Shown: in pieces, positions 18,199 to 27,563 of the stretch | Position numbering within the stretch: the stretch's first letter is position 1 | Layout of the letters: each line of letters begins with the position of its first letter | NCBI RefSeq assembly: GCF_000376785.1 | Contig: NZ_AQXX01000083.1 | Location: 1-42,216, forward strand | Source: Hahella ganghwensis DSM 17046 | GTDB lineage: Bacteria > Pseudomonadota > Gammaproteobacteria > Pseudomonadales > Oleiphilaceae | Direction: 5' to 3' | DNA: 42,216 nt | Translations under genes and position numbers: made by a program | Notes under the pieces: generated by a model | Told to the model about the DNA's origin: nothing | Database searches by the model: none | The model's input: only the letters and a program-made list of their open reading frames with translations

Positions 18199-18792
18199 TT
18201 ATCGGGTGACATGGTAAATGGCAATCTGGCCCAGAAAGTTCGGCCAGACCTTGTTGAACCACCGCTGACGATGCTCATTGTCTACTACGGTACGGTTCAG
18301 TATATGGATGTTTTTCTGGTAGCAGAGTGCCTCAAAGTCCTTGAAAGTACATAAATGGATGTTCGGAGTGTTATACCATGTGTACGGAAGTGTTCTGGAA
18401 ACCGGCATGCGGCCTTTCTGCATCAGATATAGCCTTAATCGCCAATATCCAAAGTTCGGGAACGTAATAATGCATTCTTTCCCAATACGCAGCATTTCTT
18501 CCAGCATGATATCCGGATGACGAACTGCCTGTAGGGCTTGGGTCATCACCACCACGTCAAAACTTTTGTCTTTAAAGTTGGACAGGTCTTTGACATCAAG
18601 ATCCTGTTCAATGACGTTGACACCTTTCTTCAGGCATTGGGTGATATTGGCGCTGTCGATTTCCAGGCCATAGCCCTGAACCTGTTTATGCTCAGACAAA
18701 TAGGCCAGCAAAGTGCCGTCACCGCAGCCCAGGTCGAGGACGTGGTTTTGCGGGCGTATCCATTCGCGGATAATCTCAAGATCAGCTCGCAC
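18199..18792 (-). CDS. metW: MetW, methionine biosynthesis methyltransferase-like protein
   Basis: This class I SAM-methyltransferase fold protein has the SAM motif [15 protein letters not shown]. MetW is needed with MetX for homoserine acylation in pseudomonads. A GTG start at 18792 is preferred because it yields [12 protein letters not shown], the usual MetW N-terminus; an ATG at 18810 would add six basic residues. Either start overlaps the metX stop (by 11 or 29 bp), implying translational coupling. Confidence 0.92.
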   Translation of the reverse strand: MRADLEIIREWIRPQNHVLDLGCGDGTLLAYLSEHKQVQGYGLEIDSANITQCLKKGVNVIEQDLDVKDLSNFKDKSFDVVVMTQALQAVRHPDIMLEEMLRIGKECIITFPNFGYWRLRLYLMQKGRMPVSRTLPYTWYNTPNIHLCTFKDFEALCYQKNIHILNRTVVDNEHRQRWFNKVWPNFLGQIAIYHVTR

Positions 18793-19939
18793 CTTTGGTT
18801 TCCTCCGCAATCCGGTTCATGTAGGCGCTGAACACGTCCATATAGCGTGGGGTGGGAATCAGGAAGGCATCATGTCCGTGAGGGGCATCAATTTCCATAT
18901 AGCTGACCTGCTTCTTCGCTTCCAGAAGCGCATTTACCAATTCTTCAGAGCGTTCTGGGGAAAAGCGCCAGTCGGTGGTAAATGACGCGACGAAGAAGCG
19001 GCATTTTGCGCCTTTCAGTGCAGCGGCGAGATTGCCGCCATGTTTTCTGGCCGGGTCAAAATAGTCCAGTACCCTTGTCATTAGCAGGTAAGTATTGGCA
19101 TCAAAGTTCTTGGAAAACCTTTCTCCCTGGTAGTGGAGGTAGCTTTCAATCTCAAATTCTACATCGAGCAATCCAAAGTTGAATGCCTGATTACGCAAAT
19201 CTCTGCCGAACTTTTCACCCATGGATGCATCAGATAGATAAGTAATGTGGCCGACCATGCGGGCCAACATCAGTCCTTTGCTTGGATAAGTGTTGTGTTC
19301 GTAATAACGACCGTCGTGGAAGTTCGGGTCTGATGTGATCGCCTTTCTGGCCACTTCGTTGAAGGCAATGTTCTGAGTGGTCAGTTTGGGAGTGGAAGCG
19401 ATAATCAGTGCATTCCTGATGCGGTCAGGGAATTGAATTGACCACTGTAGTGCCTGCATGCCTCCCAGGCTGCCTCCAATGACGGCGGCCCAGCACTCTA
19501 TACCGAGGGAATCGGCCAGCCTGGCCTGGCTAGCCACCCAATCACTGACGGTGACCACTGGGAAATCCGGACCATAGGGTTTTCCAGTGGCAGGATTGGT
19601 CGTATTGGGGCCAGTGGAACCATTGCAGCCGCCGAGGTTATTTAACGACACTACATAAAAGCGATTGGTGTCTATCGGCTTTCCCGGACCTATACAGCTG
19701 TCCCACCAGCCGGGTTTGCGGTCTTCCATACTGTGGTAGCCCGCGACATGGTGGTTGCCGCTTAACGCGTGACATATGAGGACAGCATTGGAGCGATCTG
19801 CATTCAGTTCCCCATAGGTCTCATAGATCAACTGGTAACTGTCCAATTGCTTACCGCACTCTAGGTGCAGCGGTTCGTCAAACACCGCCATCTCCGGTGT
19901 GACGATACCAACCGAATCCGGTGGAATGGTCTCAGGCAT
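18782..19939 (-). CDS. metX: Homoserine O-acyltransferase MetX
   Basis: The 385-residue alpha/beta-hydrolase starts methionine synthesis by acylating homoserine. It has [10 protein letters not shown] near the N-terminus, the nucleophile elbow GGSLGGM, and the catalytic histidine in [11 protein letters not shown]. Acetyl and succinyl forms share this fold and sequence alone does not settle the donor here; MetX proteins paired with MetW in pseudomonads use succinyl-CoA. It is the first gene of metX-metW and probably of DUF4426-rdgB-hemW. Confidence 0.94.
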   Translation of the reverse strand: MPETIPPDSVGIVTPEMAVFDEPLHLECGKQLDSYQLIYETYGELNADRSNAVLICHALSGNHHVAGYHSMEDRKPGWWDSCIGPGKPIDTNRFYVVSLNNLGGCNGSTGPNTTNPATGKPYGPDFPVVTVSDWVASQARLADSLGIECWAAVIGGSLGGMQALQWSIQFPDRIRNALIIASTPKLTTQNIAFNEVARKAITSDPNFHDGRYYEHNTYPSKGLMLARMVGHITYLSDASMGEKFGRDLRNQAFNFGLLDVEFEIESYLHYQGERFSKNFDANTYLLMTRVLDYFDPARKHGGNLAAALKGAKCRFFVASFTTDWRFSPERSEELVNALLEAKKQVSYMEIDAPHGHDAFLIPTPRYMDVFSAYMNRIAEETKGAS

Positions 19940-20314
19940 GAGTGTTCGGGAGTCCTGTTAAAAAAGCGTGTGTGAACCGCGCAGTCTATAAACCCCTTGG
20001 AAATTGCGCAAGAAATAATGTTGTCTCGCCAAAGCAGTGATTTGTGGGGGGGGCTTTTTCTGATGTTGTAAATAAAACGAAAGCCATGATCTTACGATCT
20101 CGTAAAAATGGACGATTATTGCGTAATGGAATCTTACTATTACGTAATATTTACTAAATATCACGTAAGTCATCGCAGCCTTTCCTTCCTACCATGGTGG
20201 TGTTTCAGCGTGTCCCTCTAAAGTCGAGATGATTTCTCGGCAGTGTCGAGAAGGGAATTTCCGGAGATCCGGGGCGCTTATACACATGAAAACAACAATA
20301 GGAAAACTGCAAGT
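19940..20314. promoter_or_regulatory. Divergent regulatory region metX/porin with CGTAA repeats
   Basis: This gap holds both divergent promoters. TTACG/CGTAA half-sites cluster on the porin side: TTACGATCTCGTAA (20092-20105), GCGTAA (20121-20126), TTACGTAA (20140-20147) and CACGTAAG (20162-20169). The first and third are perfect dyads. The cluster looks like an operator array. The regulator is unknown. Confidence 0.5.
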
Positions 20315-21307
20315 ATGATCAATAAGACTCCCTATAAAACACTTCCCTTCATGGCTCTTTCGTTAGTCCTGGCTGTTTCCCAGGCAAATGCCGAATTTGG
20401 TATTGGTGCGAATATTGAGCTGGACACTGATGTGATTGACAGTAAAGCCAATGATACGACTTATGAGCAGGGAGGCAGGATAGAAGTTAATGTCACCGGT
20501 AAAAAAGAGCTGAACGGCTATTTTGTCGAAGGTAAGGGCTCTGGTTTGTTGAAGAAGGATGGTAGCGCTGCCACTGATGATATGTGGATAAAGTTCGGCA
20601 GCGACATGTGGGACGTTCAGGCAGGACGTTTCGAAGCGATCAACCTGTTCCCGCTTGGAAAAGATACGGTCGTTTCTCATGCCGGTTCCGATGGCGGAGC
20701 AGAGGTATATGAAGCCAATCTGGTGCGTGGCCGGGCTGGTGATAATGGTGGGCAGTTTGCCCTGAGAGTGCGTCCCAGTGACATGATCTCATTGGAGCTG
20801 GACACTATCTGGGGCGATGCTGATTCTGAAGGCGACAACAAGGAAACCTTCTCCGGGGTACGTCCAAGTATTACTTTTTCCGGCGATAGTTTCAGCATTT
20901 CAGCCGGATATGAAGCCCTGAAATATGAATATTCGGATGAGGCTGCAGATCCCAAAGAAGTCGATAAGTCTGGCTTCGGTATCACTGGTAATATTAACGC
21001 CGGTGGTGCGAGCATAAACTTGAATGCTGCGATGGGGTCTGATGATATTAGCAATGCTGATGTCACAACTTTCGGTGCTAACGTCACCTATGGTGCTTTC
21101 GGTTTGGGGGCGGTTCACTCAGAAACTGATCTGGATGCGTCTGATGACGATCCGACTGTCACGACCGTTTATATCGCCTATACCCTTCCTTTGTTTGACA
21201 TTGATAATGCCTCCGTCACATTTGCCGGTTCAACTTCGTCTGCTGACAATGTGGGTGATGATGACGAGCTGAATCAGTTCCGTACCCGCTTTAACTACAC
21301 GTTCTAA
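20315..21307 (+). CDS. Outer-membrane beta-barrel porin
   Basis: The 330-residue protein starts at MINKTPYKTLPFMALSLVL and has a Sec signal peptide ending at ANA. The remainder alternates polar and hydrophobic residues with many D, G and N turns, and ends in ...RFNYTF, the aromatic C-terminus that BAM recognises. The barrel resembles glycoporin-like porins, but I do not assign a substrate. The acidic loops (DDISNAD, DLDASDDDP) suggest cation preference or a marine setting. A strong terminator follows. It is divergent from metX. Confidence 0.85.
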   Translation: MINKTPYKTLPFMALSLVLAVSQANAEFGIGANIELDTDVIDSKANDTTYEQGGRIEVNVTGKKELNGYFVEGKGSGLLKKDGSAATDDMWIKFGSDMWDVQAGRFEAINLFPLGKDTVVSHAGSDGGAEVYEANLVRGRAGDNGGQFALRVRPSDMISLELDTIWGDADSEGDNKETFSGVRPSITFSGDSFSISAGYEALKYEYSDEAADPKEVDKSGFGITGNINAGGASINLNAAMGSDDISNADVTTFGANVTYGAFGLGAVHSETDLDASDDDPTVTTVYIAYTLPLFDIDNASVTFAGSTSSADNVGDDDELNQFRTRFNYTF

Positions 21308-21400
21308 AACGACCAGACGTAGTCTTCAGGTACAGGGATGGTGCCTGCCGGCAGGTAAGCCGGACCAAGCATATGCTTGATCTTCCGACGTTGTGTGATT

Positions 21401-21430
21401 GCGCCGCCTTTTCAGGCGGTGCTTTTTTTT
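21401..21430 (+). terminator. Intrinsic terminator after porin gene
   Basis: A 9-bp stem with one G-U pair (GCGCCGCCT / AGGCGGTGC) and a TTTC loop is followed by eight T residues. It lies about 95 bp after the porin stop. Confidence 0.88.
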
Positions 21431-21432
21431 CG

Positions 21433-21684
21433 TCATGGGTGATTCAGATGAGAGTGTCGCTTGCGATATTGCAGGGGTGACTTTTGATAGTATCTGCTGA
21501 AAACCTCGTAGAAACGCGTCACCGAAGTGAAGCCGCTGTCAAAAGCAATGTTGATGACCTGTTCCTGAGTGTGAATCAATTGTCTCCTGGCATGGTCTAC
21601 CCTGAGGCTGGTGAGGTATTCCAGGTTAAGTTTATCGGATCGCTGAACCGAAAGGCCTACCTGGCCTGAAAATGAGTATCCTCC
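21433..21684 (-). pseudogene. Decayed AraC-family regulator, C-terminal DNA-binding remnant
   Basis: The minus-strand frame reads EYLTSLRVDHARRQLI, then VINIAFDSGFTSVTRF and YEVFSRYYQKSPLQYR, the second helix-turn-helix half of an AraC/XylS domain, ending in TGA at 21433. Upstream in frame only GQVGLSVQRSDKLNL remains of the first helix-turn-helix, about eight residues seem missing, and a TAA stands at 21685. There is no start codon or sensor domain, so this is a remnant. It faces the porin gene, which it may once have controlled. Confidence 0.75.
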
Positions 21685-22235
21685 TTACCAGGCGGGGGAA
21701 ACGAAGTTTTCCCCGGAAAACACGGATTGCACAAGAGCCAATATCCATATCGGGCAAGAGGCAGCCGGTCCCTTGTTCCCTGGACTAAATGTTCTGAGTC
21801 TCTTTATCGGGTTTACGGGAAACTGAAAGATATGATGAACAATTGGGAGCGATTGAATTGATATGCTGGGGAGGCGGGATACTGTGTCTGGGGCATCGTT
21901 AGTGTTCTCGTTCATGTTGTTATTTTAATGGGCGGAAAACGAATCCTAGCAGACCCAAAAGTAAAGCATTTTAGTAAAATGATAAATATCGAATAAAAAT
22001 GATCTAAAAACGAAAATGTATGATTTCGAATATGTTGATCATATAGAAAAGCAGCTAAGCGATCTGAAGGCTGTTTATTAGACGGTGTGCAAAGGAATGT
22101 TTCCGGAAAAGTGATTGAGCGGATCGTTAGTGGGTTTGAAATATTTCTGTCATGGAATGTGAGACAGGGTGTCATATTCCCTTGCTAATTTTGGCGTTCT
22201 CAAAGAAACGTCAACAAGAAGTGAAGGGGATAACA
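21685..22235. other. Non-coding stretch before the small secreted protein
   Basis: The frames here show no family resemblance. The 21930-22080 part is very AT-rich and likely contains the promoter of the gene at 22236. The rest may be the eroded N-terminal half of the AraC-type regulator, but no similarity survives that I can see. Confidence 0.4.
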
Positions 22236-22535
22236 ATGAACCTCCAAAGATCAATTCTTGCCGCAGCTGTCACTTTTGCGGCGTTGACCTCAAATGCACA
22301 GACCGGTGGATTCGGCCATACTAAGCAGGGGCAGAACCAGGATTCTTCAGACTGGTTGTCGGATCAGGCGTTACAGACATTTGCCCCATTCTTTGGCTAT
22401 TTCCACCGGGGTAAAACGATTTTTCCTGTGTTCCTAGAGAACACTTCCGAAGAAACCTCACAAGGACCTCATCGGGTGCTGGTGTACAGTCATCGAAAAG
22501 TATTCAATGCCGAAAAAAGGTATCTGAACCAATAA
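22236..22535 (+). CDS. Small secreted protein, unknown
   Basis: The 99-residue protein begins MNLQRSILAAAVTFAALTSNAQT, a clear signal peptide with cleavage after SNA. The mature part is about 78 residues, aromatic and polar (ALQTFAPFFGYFHRG, RVLVYSHRKVF), with no cysteine. The ATG at 22236 is chosen for the signal peptide and for AAGGGG just upstream. I do not recognise the family. It converges on the dynamin-like gene and shares a bidirectional terminator with it. Confidence 0.65.
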   Translation: MNLQRSILAAAVTFAALTSNAQTGGFGHTKQGQNQDSSDWLSDQALQTFAPFFGYFHRGKTIFPVFLENTSEETSQGPHRVLVYSHRKVFNAEKRYLNQ

Positions 22536-22561
22536 AAAAGCACCGCAATTGCGGTGCTTTT
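22536..22561. terminator. Bidirectional intrinsic terminator
   Basis: A perfect 26-bp palindrome with GCACCGCAA / TTGCGGTGC at its centre is flanked by A4 and T4. It lies between two converging genes and should terminate both strands. Confidence 0.9.
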
Positions 22562-22584
22562 ATGGTTTGGAGAAGAAGACCTGA

Positions 22585-24546
22585 CTACCCCAGCATGCCG
22601 GGAAGGTTGACGACCTTCTGTCTCAGCATTTGCGGAGGTGGTCGGCGCAATTTCCGCTGGATATTTTCCGCCTCTGTTACCTGGGCGTGAATTTCACCCA
22701 TCAACCCTTGCAACTTACGGGTTTGTGAGCGGGTATCCTTGGCGTTTGCCGCAAGCTCCTTCAGGCGCTTGATTTGATGTTCAAGCAACTGCTTTTGCTC
22801 AATTGTGTGCTGTAGGATTGGTAATAACGCTTCTTGTGGCCAGCGCTCAGTTTCAATTTCAATTTCTGAGTAAATTCTTTTGGCCTCACTGACCAGCGTG
22901 GAGAAAAAGCGTTTCACCACAATCGTCTGTTCGGTCATCAGGGTGCGAGGGTTACGCCTGAAACTCTCTGCCCGTTTTTTCAGATTATTCAATTCTCTGA
23001 TCTGACGGGTAATATTGAAGTTAATAGGGCTCAGGTGCCGGGATTTGGGATCACTGGAATAGCGCTCATAGATCGAACTAACCATTTTCTGAGCCAGACG
23101 GGCTTCATGATTCAGGTTGCTCAGGTCGTTCTCGATCGCCTGGAAGAAGCCTGCCATTGCACGCCCCATACCAATCGTCGTCCAGCTGTTAATCAACTCC
23201 TGGCGAGTCTGCTTGGCATGACCTTCAAAGTGCTCCAGGTCTACGAGGCGTTGAAGAATCATTGCCTGTGACTTCATTAGTCGACGACTGGAACGCAAGG
23301 TGAATAACTTCTTGTAGTAGAAGTTGTAGTCGTCCTGAGTTTTTTCCGTGAGGTTACGCAGAAAATCCGTGCTGACGCCTTTTTGCTCGCACTCTTCAAG
23401 CCTTTCTTCATAGTTCTGCAGGCGTCCCTGGAGAATCGCTTGACTGTTTTGCAGCATTCCCAGAACGTCGTTGACCAGGGTTTGCGTGATCAGGCGTTCC
23501 TTCTGGGCAAGAATCTGGTTGGAGAGCAGATCTTCCAGTGTATCCAGTTGGCTTCTCTGCAGACGTTCCTCATCGCCTTTGATGCGTCCAATCAGAGCCT
23601 GCTTGGCTGAGAGCAGTAATACGTCCTTGGGTTCCAGGCCCAGCTGTTCGGCTGTTTTCGCGCGGACTTGGGTGATTGCCTGCTGTGTGTGCTCCTCGCC
23701 TTGAATGTCATCCCAAAGGATGTCGATTTTATTGAGCACAGCAAAGCGCCCGGCACGGTGGTCGGCCTGGTCGGTAAATATGAAGTCTTTCCAGATTTCC
23801 ATATCACTGGCAGTGACGCCGGTGTCCACTCCGAGCATGAAGATAACGGCGTGGGCATTGGGAATCATGCTGACGGTTAATTCTGGTTCTGAACCCAGAG
23901 CATTAAGCCCAGGAGTGTCCAGAATACGCAGGCCTTGCTGCAGAAGAGGGTTTTCCAGGCTGATCAGGGCGTGTCGCCAGGCTGGAATGATAACCATGCC
24001 ACTGTTGACGGTATCACGTTCCAGGGATGAGGGGTCAAAGCCCAGAGCCCGCGCTTCTTCAAAAGGAACGGATTTGGTTTTCGCTACCTGGTCCAATGAT
24101 TTGCGCATGGCTTCAGGAGAACTCATATCAAGCGGGAATATGATCCAGTCATTTAATGACCGCTTGAGTTCTGCCAGAGATCTTTCTTCCTGCCGGGTTT
24201 CGATTGGCAATACTTTTAAGTAGCTGCCGCCGGCATGATCGTAGAAAAGTTCTGTTGGGCACATTGTGGTGCGGCCGGCTTGCGACGCCAGCATGCGTTG
24301 TCCGAACTCAGCAAAAAACAGGGCATTGATCAGCTCGGTTTTCCCACGGGAAAACTCACCGACAAATGCAATCGTCAGGGTATCTTCATGCAGCAGCTGA
24401 GTACTGCGCTGGAGCTTCAGTTCCAAGTCATCCGAGGACAACTGATTGGTACGAAGCCAGCTTTGATAGTGGGCAATCTCCCGGACAAGAGATTTTTTCC
24501 ACTGTTGGTAAGCTTCTACTTGATGACTTAATCCGCCGCCTTTCAT
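22585..24546 (-). CDS. Dynamin-like GTPase
   Basis: The roughly 653-residue protein has a dynamin-type GTPase domain with P-loop GEFSRGKTELINAL (about 63-76), switch residues GRTTMCPTEL, G3 motif DTPGLNAL and G4 motif NKID. Long helical regions (about 360-640) form the stalk. No clear transmembrane helix is seen, so membrane contact would be peripheral. Bacterial dynamins remodel or seal membranes, and some act in antiphage or stress responses. The start is ambiguous: ATG at 24546 is used, GTG at 24558 adds four residues. It lies where the metX-yggT order is interrupted. Confidence 0.88.
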   Translation of the reverse strand: MKGGGLSHQVEAYQQWKKSLVREIAHYQSWLRTNQLSSDDLELKLQRSTQLLHEDTLTIAFVGEFSRGKTELINALFFAEFGQRMLASQAGRTTMCPTELFYDHAGGSYLKVLPIETRQEERSLAELKRSLNDWIIFPLDMSSPEAMRKSLDQVAKTKSVPFEEARALGFDPSSLERDTVNSGMVIIPAWRHALISLENPLLQQGLRILDTPGLNALGSEPELTVSMIPNAHAVIFMLGVDTGVTASDMEIWKDFIFTDQADHRAGRFAVLNKIDILWDDIQGEEHTQQAITQVRAKTAEQLGLEPKDVLLLSAKQALIGRIKGDEERLQRSQLDTLEDLLSNQILAQKERLITQTLVNDVLGMLQNSQAILQGRLQNYEERLEECEQKGVSTDFLRNLTEKTQDDYNFYYKKLFTLRSSRRLMKSQAMILQRLVDLEHFEGHAKQTRQELINSWTTIGMGRAMAGFFQAIENDLSNLNHEARLAQKMVSSIYERYSSDPKSRHLSPINFNITRQIRELNNLKKRAESFRRNPRTLMTEQTIVVKRFFSTLVSEAKRIYSEIEIETERWPQEALLPILQHTIEQKQLLEHQIKRLKELAANAKDTRSQTRKLQGLMGEIHAQVTEAENIQRKLRRPPPQMLRQKVVNLPGMLG

Positions 24547-24940
24547 CCTGGTTCTCACTTAATACGGTTAAGACCTTAATTATAGGTAATTATTTGGCGC
24601 TGATAGCGGAATATACCACGAGACGCCAACTATCCTTAGTATCGAAAGGAAACGGCATAAAACCTTATCAAACTTTAAAAATCAATATATTAACCTGAAA
24701 AGTTGAAAACCAAAGATGTGTAATGTTTTGTATAGAAAGATGTCATTTTGTAGAAATGTGAACTCGGGAATGACTGGAGAATGACGTTGAGTCATGTGAA
24801 GGCCTCAATAAAGAGGCCTTGAATAAGGGGCTGGAACAGAACAGCACGGACGACGGTTTTCCTAGTAACCTGACGGGCGTTTAAGTCGTTGTCTGACAAT
24901 ATGCCTGCCAGTTGCCCAATATTTAGCGGTTGACCAGTGG
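24547..24940. other. Intergenic region with hairpin downstream of yggT
   Basis: No gene is supported. An 8-bp perfect hairpin (AAGGCCTC at 24799-24806, GAGGCCTT at 24813-24820) may end the yggT transcript, though no U-tract follows. The 24560-24740 part is AT-rich and suits a promoter for the dynamin-like gene. Confidence 0.45.
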
Positions 24941-25480
24941 CTAATAGTTGCCCGACAGAATGCTGCCAATCACATACAGGAGCAGCAGAAGAATCATCGG
25001 CGAGAAGTCCAGGCCTCCCGCAGAGGGCATAATGTTTCTGATCGGCTTCAAAAGTGGCTCTGTAACTTGATGAAGCAAGATCGAACCAGGATGGTAGTTG
25101 CCTGGTGCGACCCAACTGATAATGACAAGAATCAGAATGGCAAATGTGTAAAACTGGATCACCAGATGCAGCAGGCCGATAAGTGAGACAATAAAGATCT
25201 GCCCCAGAAGTGGGATGATGTGACCAAGCGGCACCAGTTTTACGACACAGACGAGTATCATGTGCAACAGCAAAGCCAGCACCAACGAGGCAATATCGAA
25301 CCCCTTCCAGCCAGGTATCAGCTTCCTGAGGGGGATTAAAAGAGGGTTGGTTGCGGTGACTACAAACTGTGAAATCGGGTTGTAGAAATCAGCGCGTGTG
25401 AGCTGCAGGATAAACCGTAACAGCACGATAGTGATATACACTTCGCCGATAATCTCCAGGACATTCAGAACTAATTGCAT
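24941..25480 (-). CDS. yggT: YggT-family membrane protein
   Basis: The 179-residue inner-membrane protein has two repeats of the YggT unit: a hydrophobic helix, then NPISQFVVTATNPLLIPLRKLIPG in the first and HPGSILLHQVTEPLLKPIRNIMPS in the second, each followed by hydrophobic helices. The family is widespread and linked to osmotic or division-related functions without a settled role. Its place downstream of proC and yggS is conserved across gammaproteobacteria. Confidence 0.92.
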   Translation of the reverse strand: MQLVLNVLEIIGEVYITIVLLRFILQLTRADFYNPISQFVVTATNPLLIPLRKLIPGWKGFDIASLVLALLLHMILVCVVKLVPLGHIIPLLGQIFIVSLIGLLHLVIQFYTFAILILVIISWVAPGNYHPGSILLHQVTEPLLKPIRNIMPSAGGLDFSPMILLLLLYVIGSILSGNY

Positions 25481-25618
25481 TGAGGTATTCCAATTCCGAA
25501 ATTATTTAAACCGCTGACTCTGAACAGGCTAGGCCAACAATGTTGCAGTCAGAGGATAAGCGTCTAGGGCTGAAATTTCTAACATAGTGAATGCTTTATA
25601 TAACAAATCACTATGAGA

Positions 25619-26446
25619 TTAATTGTTTGGCTCTTCTCCGGCAAGCTCATAAGAGCGGGTCCAGGCATCACGCATGGCAGCAGCCACAATTTCCGGCAGC
25701 TTTTCCTGCTCGAATCTCCACACTGCTCTTTCTGTTGTGCCGCCTGGTGACATCACACGACGCTTGAGCTGCTCAGGGGATTCATCACTGCGAGAGGCCA
25801 ATTCTGCCGCGCCGCGCATGGTTTGAATGGCCAGGGCACGGGCGTCTGAATTGTTCAGGCCAAGCTCTATCGCCGCTTTTTCCATGGCTTCGATAAACAT
25901 GAAGCAATAGGCAGGGCCGCTACCGGATAATGCAGTAACAGTATGCAGGTCCGATTCTGATGATACCCAAGCCACCAATCCGATGGACTCAAAAAGGCGG
26001 GTTGTCAGCGCTTTCTGATCCTCACTGACTCTGGCGTTGGCAAAGAGTCCGCTGGCTCCAATGTGAACCTGGGCGGGGGTATTTGGCATGCAGCGAACAA
26101 CAGGTAATTCTCCGCCAAGCCACTCTTCAATTTGTTCAATCGTAACGCCGGCAGCGATAGAAACGATCAGGGGCTTGCGGGCCTGAACGCTATCGCGAAT
26201 TGCCTCACAGGCTTTTTGCAGCACTTGAGGTTTGGTGCAAAGCAGCAGTACATCGGTTTGCTCGAGATAGGTGGTGTTATCCAGGCTGGTCTTGATCTGA
26301 AAATCCATTTTCAGGCTCTCCAACTCGTCGTTGCTGGGAGAGCATGCAGAAATAGAGGACGCGGGGTAACCTTTATCAACCAGACCGCCGAGAATGGCTC
26401 TGGCCATATTGCCGGCGCCAATGAAATTCAGATGTGCTGTTGCCAT
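25619..26446 (-). CDS. proC: Pyrroline-5-carboxylate reductase
   Basis: The 275-residue enzyme makes the last step of proline synthesis, NAD(P)H-dependent reduction of pyrroline-5-carboxylate. It has the Rossmann motif FIGAGNMARAIL at the N-terminus, then SGSGPAYCFMFIEAM and the C-terminal MSPGGTTERAVW. Length is normal. It follows yggS on the same strand. Confidence 0.96.
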   Translation of the reverse strand: MATAHLNFIGAGNMARAILGGLVDKGYPASSISACSPSNDELESLKMDFQIKTSLDNTTYLEQTDVLLLCTKPQVLQKACEAIRDSVQARKPLIVSIAAGVTIEQIEEWLGGELPVVRCMPNTPAQVHIGASGLFANARVSEDQKALTTRLFESIGLVAWVSSESDLHTVTALSGSGPAYCFMFIEAMEKAAIELGLNNSDARALAIQTMRGAAELASRSDESPEQLKRRVMSPGGTTERAVWRFEQEKLPEIVAAAMRDAWTRSYELAGEEPNN

Positions 26447-26517
26447 GAGTAACCTCTTTGCTTAGATCCGTCCGATATCCAGTAATGATCATCGGGCGGG
26501 TGGGTGAGTATTGATGT

Positions 26518-27213
26518 TCAGCGTGCGCTGTAATCCCGCTTTCCGAAAATGGCGGTACCTATTCTGACGATCGTAGCGCCTTCGGCGATGGCGATTTCCA
26601 GATCCTGGCTCATCCCCATAGATATGGTATCGATCGTTTTGTGTTTTTTCTGTAAGGCTTGAGTTGCTCTGGTGACAGCCTTGAAGCTTTCGGCCAGTTC
26701 GCTGTCAGACTGGTCCGGATCCGGGATGCACATCAGGCCGCGCAATGTCAGGTGCGGTAACTTAGTGATGGCATCGGCAAGCGCATCCACTTCTTTCAGC
26801 GTCACGCCTGATTTACTTTCCTCGCTGTCTACGTTGACCTGAATGCAGACATTCAGCGGCGGTAAGTCCGGAGGTCTCTGGTCGGATAGTCGAGTGGCAA
26901 TTTTCAATCGGTCTACCGTGTGCACCCAATCAAAGTGCTCGGCCACAGGGCGTGTCTTGTTGGATTGCAGGGGGCCGATGAAATGCCAGCGAATCGACAA
27001 ATAAGATAGCGACTCTATTTTTTCAATTGCCTCCTGCAGGTAATTTTCGCCAAAATCGCGCAACCCGGCAGAATGGGCTGCTCTTACAGCATCTGCAGGT
27101 TTGGTTTTGCTGACAGCCAGAAGGGTTATGTCTTCTGGCTTACGGCCCGCAGATTTTGTTGCATTTTGTATTCTGAGGCTTACGGATTTTATGTTGTCTG
27201 CTATGCTGATCAT
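26518..27213 (-). CDS. yggS: YggS/PROSC pyridoxal-phosphate homeostasis protein
   Basis: The 231-residue PLP-binding TIM-barrel protein carries the PLP lysine in LLAVSKTKPAD, then FGENYLQEA, WHFIGPLQSNK and SMGMSQDLEIAI, all family hallmarks. It buffers free PLP and affects amino-acid pools rather than acting as a racemase. It is first in yggS-proC-yggT and divergent from pilT. Confidence 0.95.
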   Translation of the reverse strand: MISIADNIKSVSLRIQNATKSAGRKPEDITLLAVSKTKPADAVRAAHSAGLRDFGENYLQEAIEKIESLSYLSIRWHFIGPLQSNKTRPVAEHFDWVHTVDRLKIATRLSDQRPPDLPPLNVCIQVNVDSEESKSGVTLKEVDALADAITKLPHLTLRGLMCIPDPDQSDSELAESFKAVTRATQALQKKHKTIDTISMGMSQDLEIAIAEGATIVRIGTAIFGKRDYSAR

Positions 27214-27563
27214 AGTATGTGTATCAATAGCTTAGGATCTGGGGAAGAATGTCGTAAATAACTCCGGATTCATTGGGTTATTTAACATTATCGAGTTATT
27301 TAAGTTTAAAGCAGCCAGCATTTCGACGATTGTTATATCCTTAACCATAATATTTTCTGGTGTGTGGCCCGTTCTGATCTGTACATAGGCCAGAGGATTG
27401 TGAATCCGACCAACGGGTACCTGGGGTATACGAGATTCCGAATGCTGGACGCGCTGATTGTAACTAACCTGCCTGCAAAATAAAGAGGTTGGCCAATATC
27501 CATGGCTGCTTCACTCCTCATGGCGGGTTGGAGTGAATAGAAAAATCTTACACGGGGACCATT
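27214..27563. promoter_or_regulatory. Divergent promoter region yggS/pilT
   Basis: No gene is seen. The AT-rich centre has a direct repeat GTTATTTAA at 27277-27285 and 27295-27303, an 18-bp period that could be two half-sites of an operator or part of promoter elements. Confidence 0.4.

Noticed and set aside
24792-25115. 107-codon minus-strand frame overlapping the end of yggT
   Set aside because: It overlaps conserved yggT in another frame and shows no family motif.
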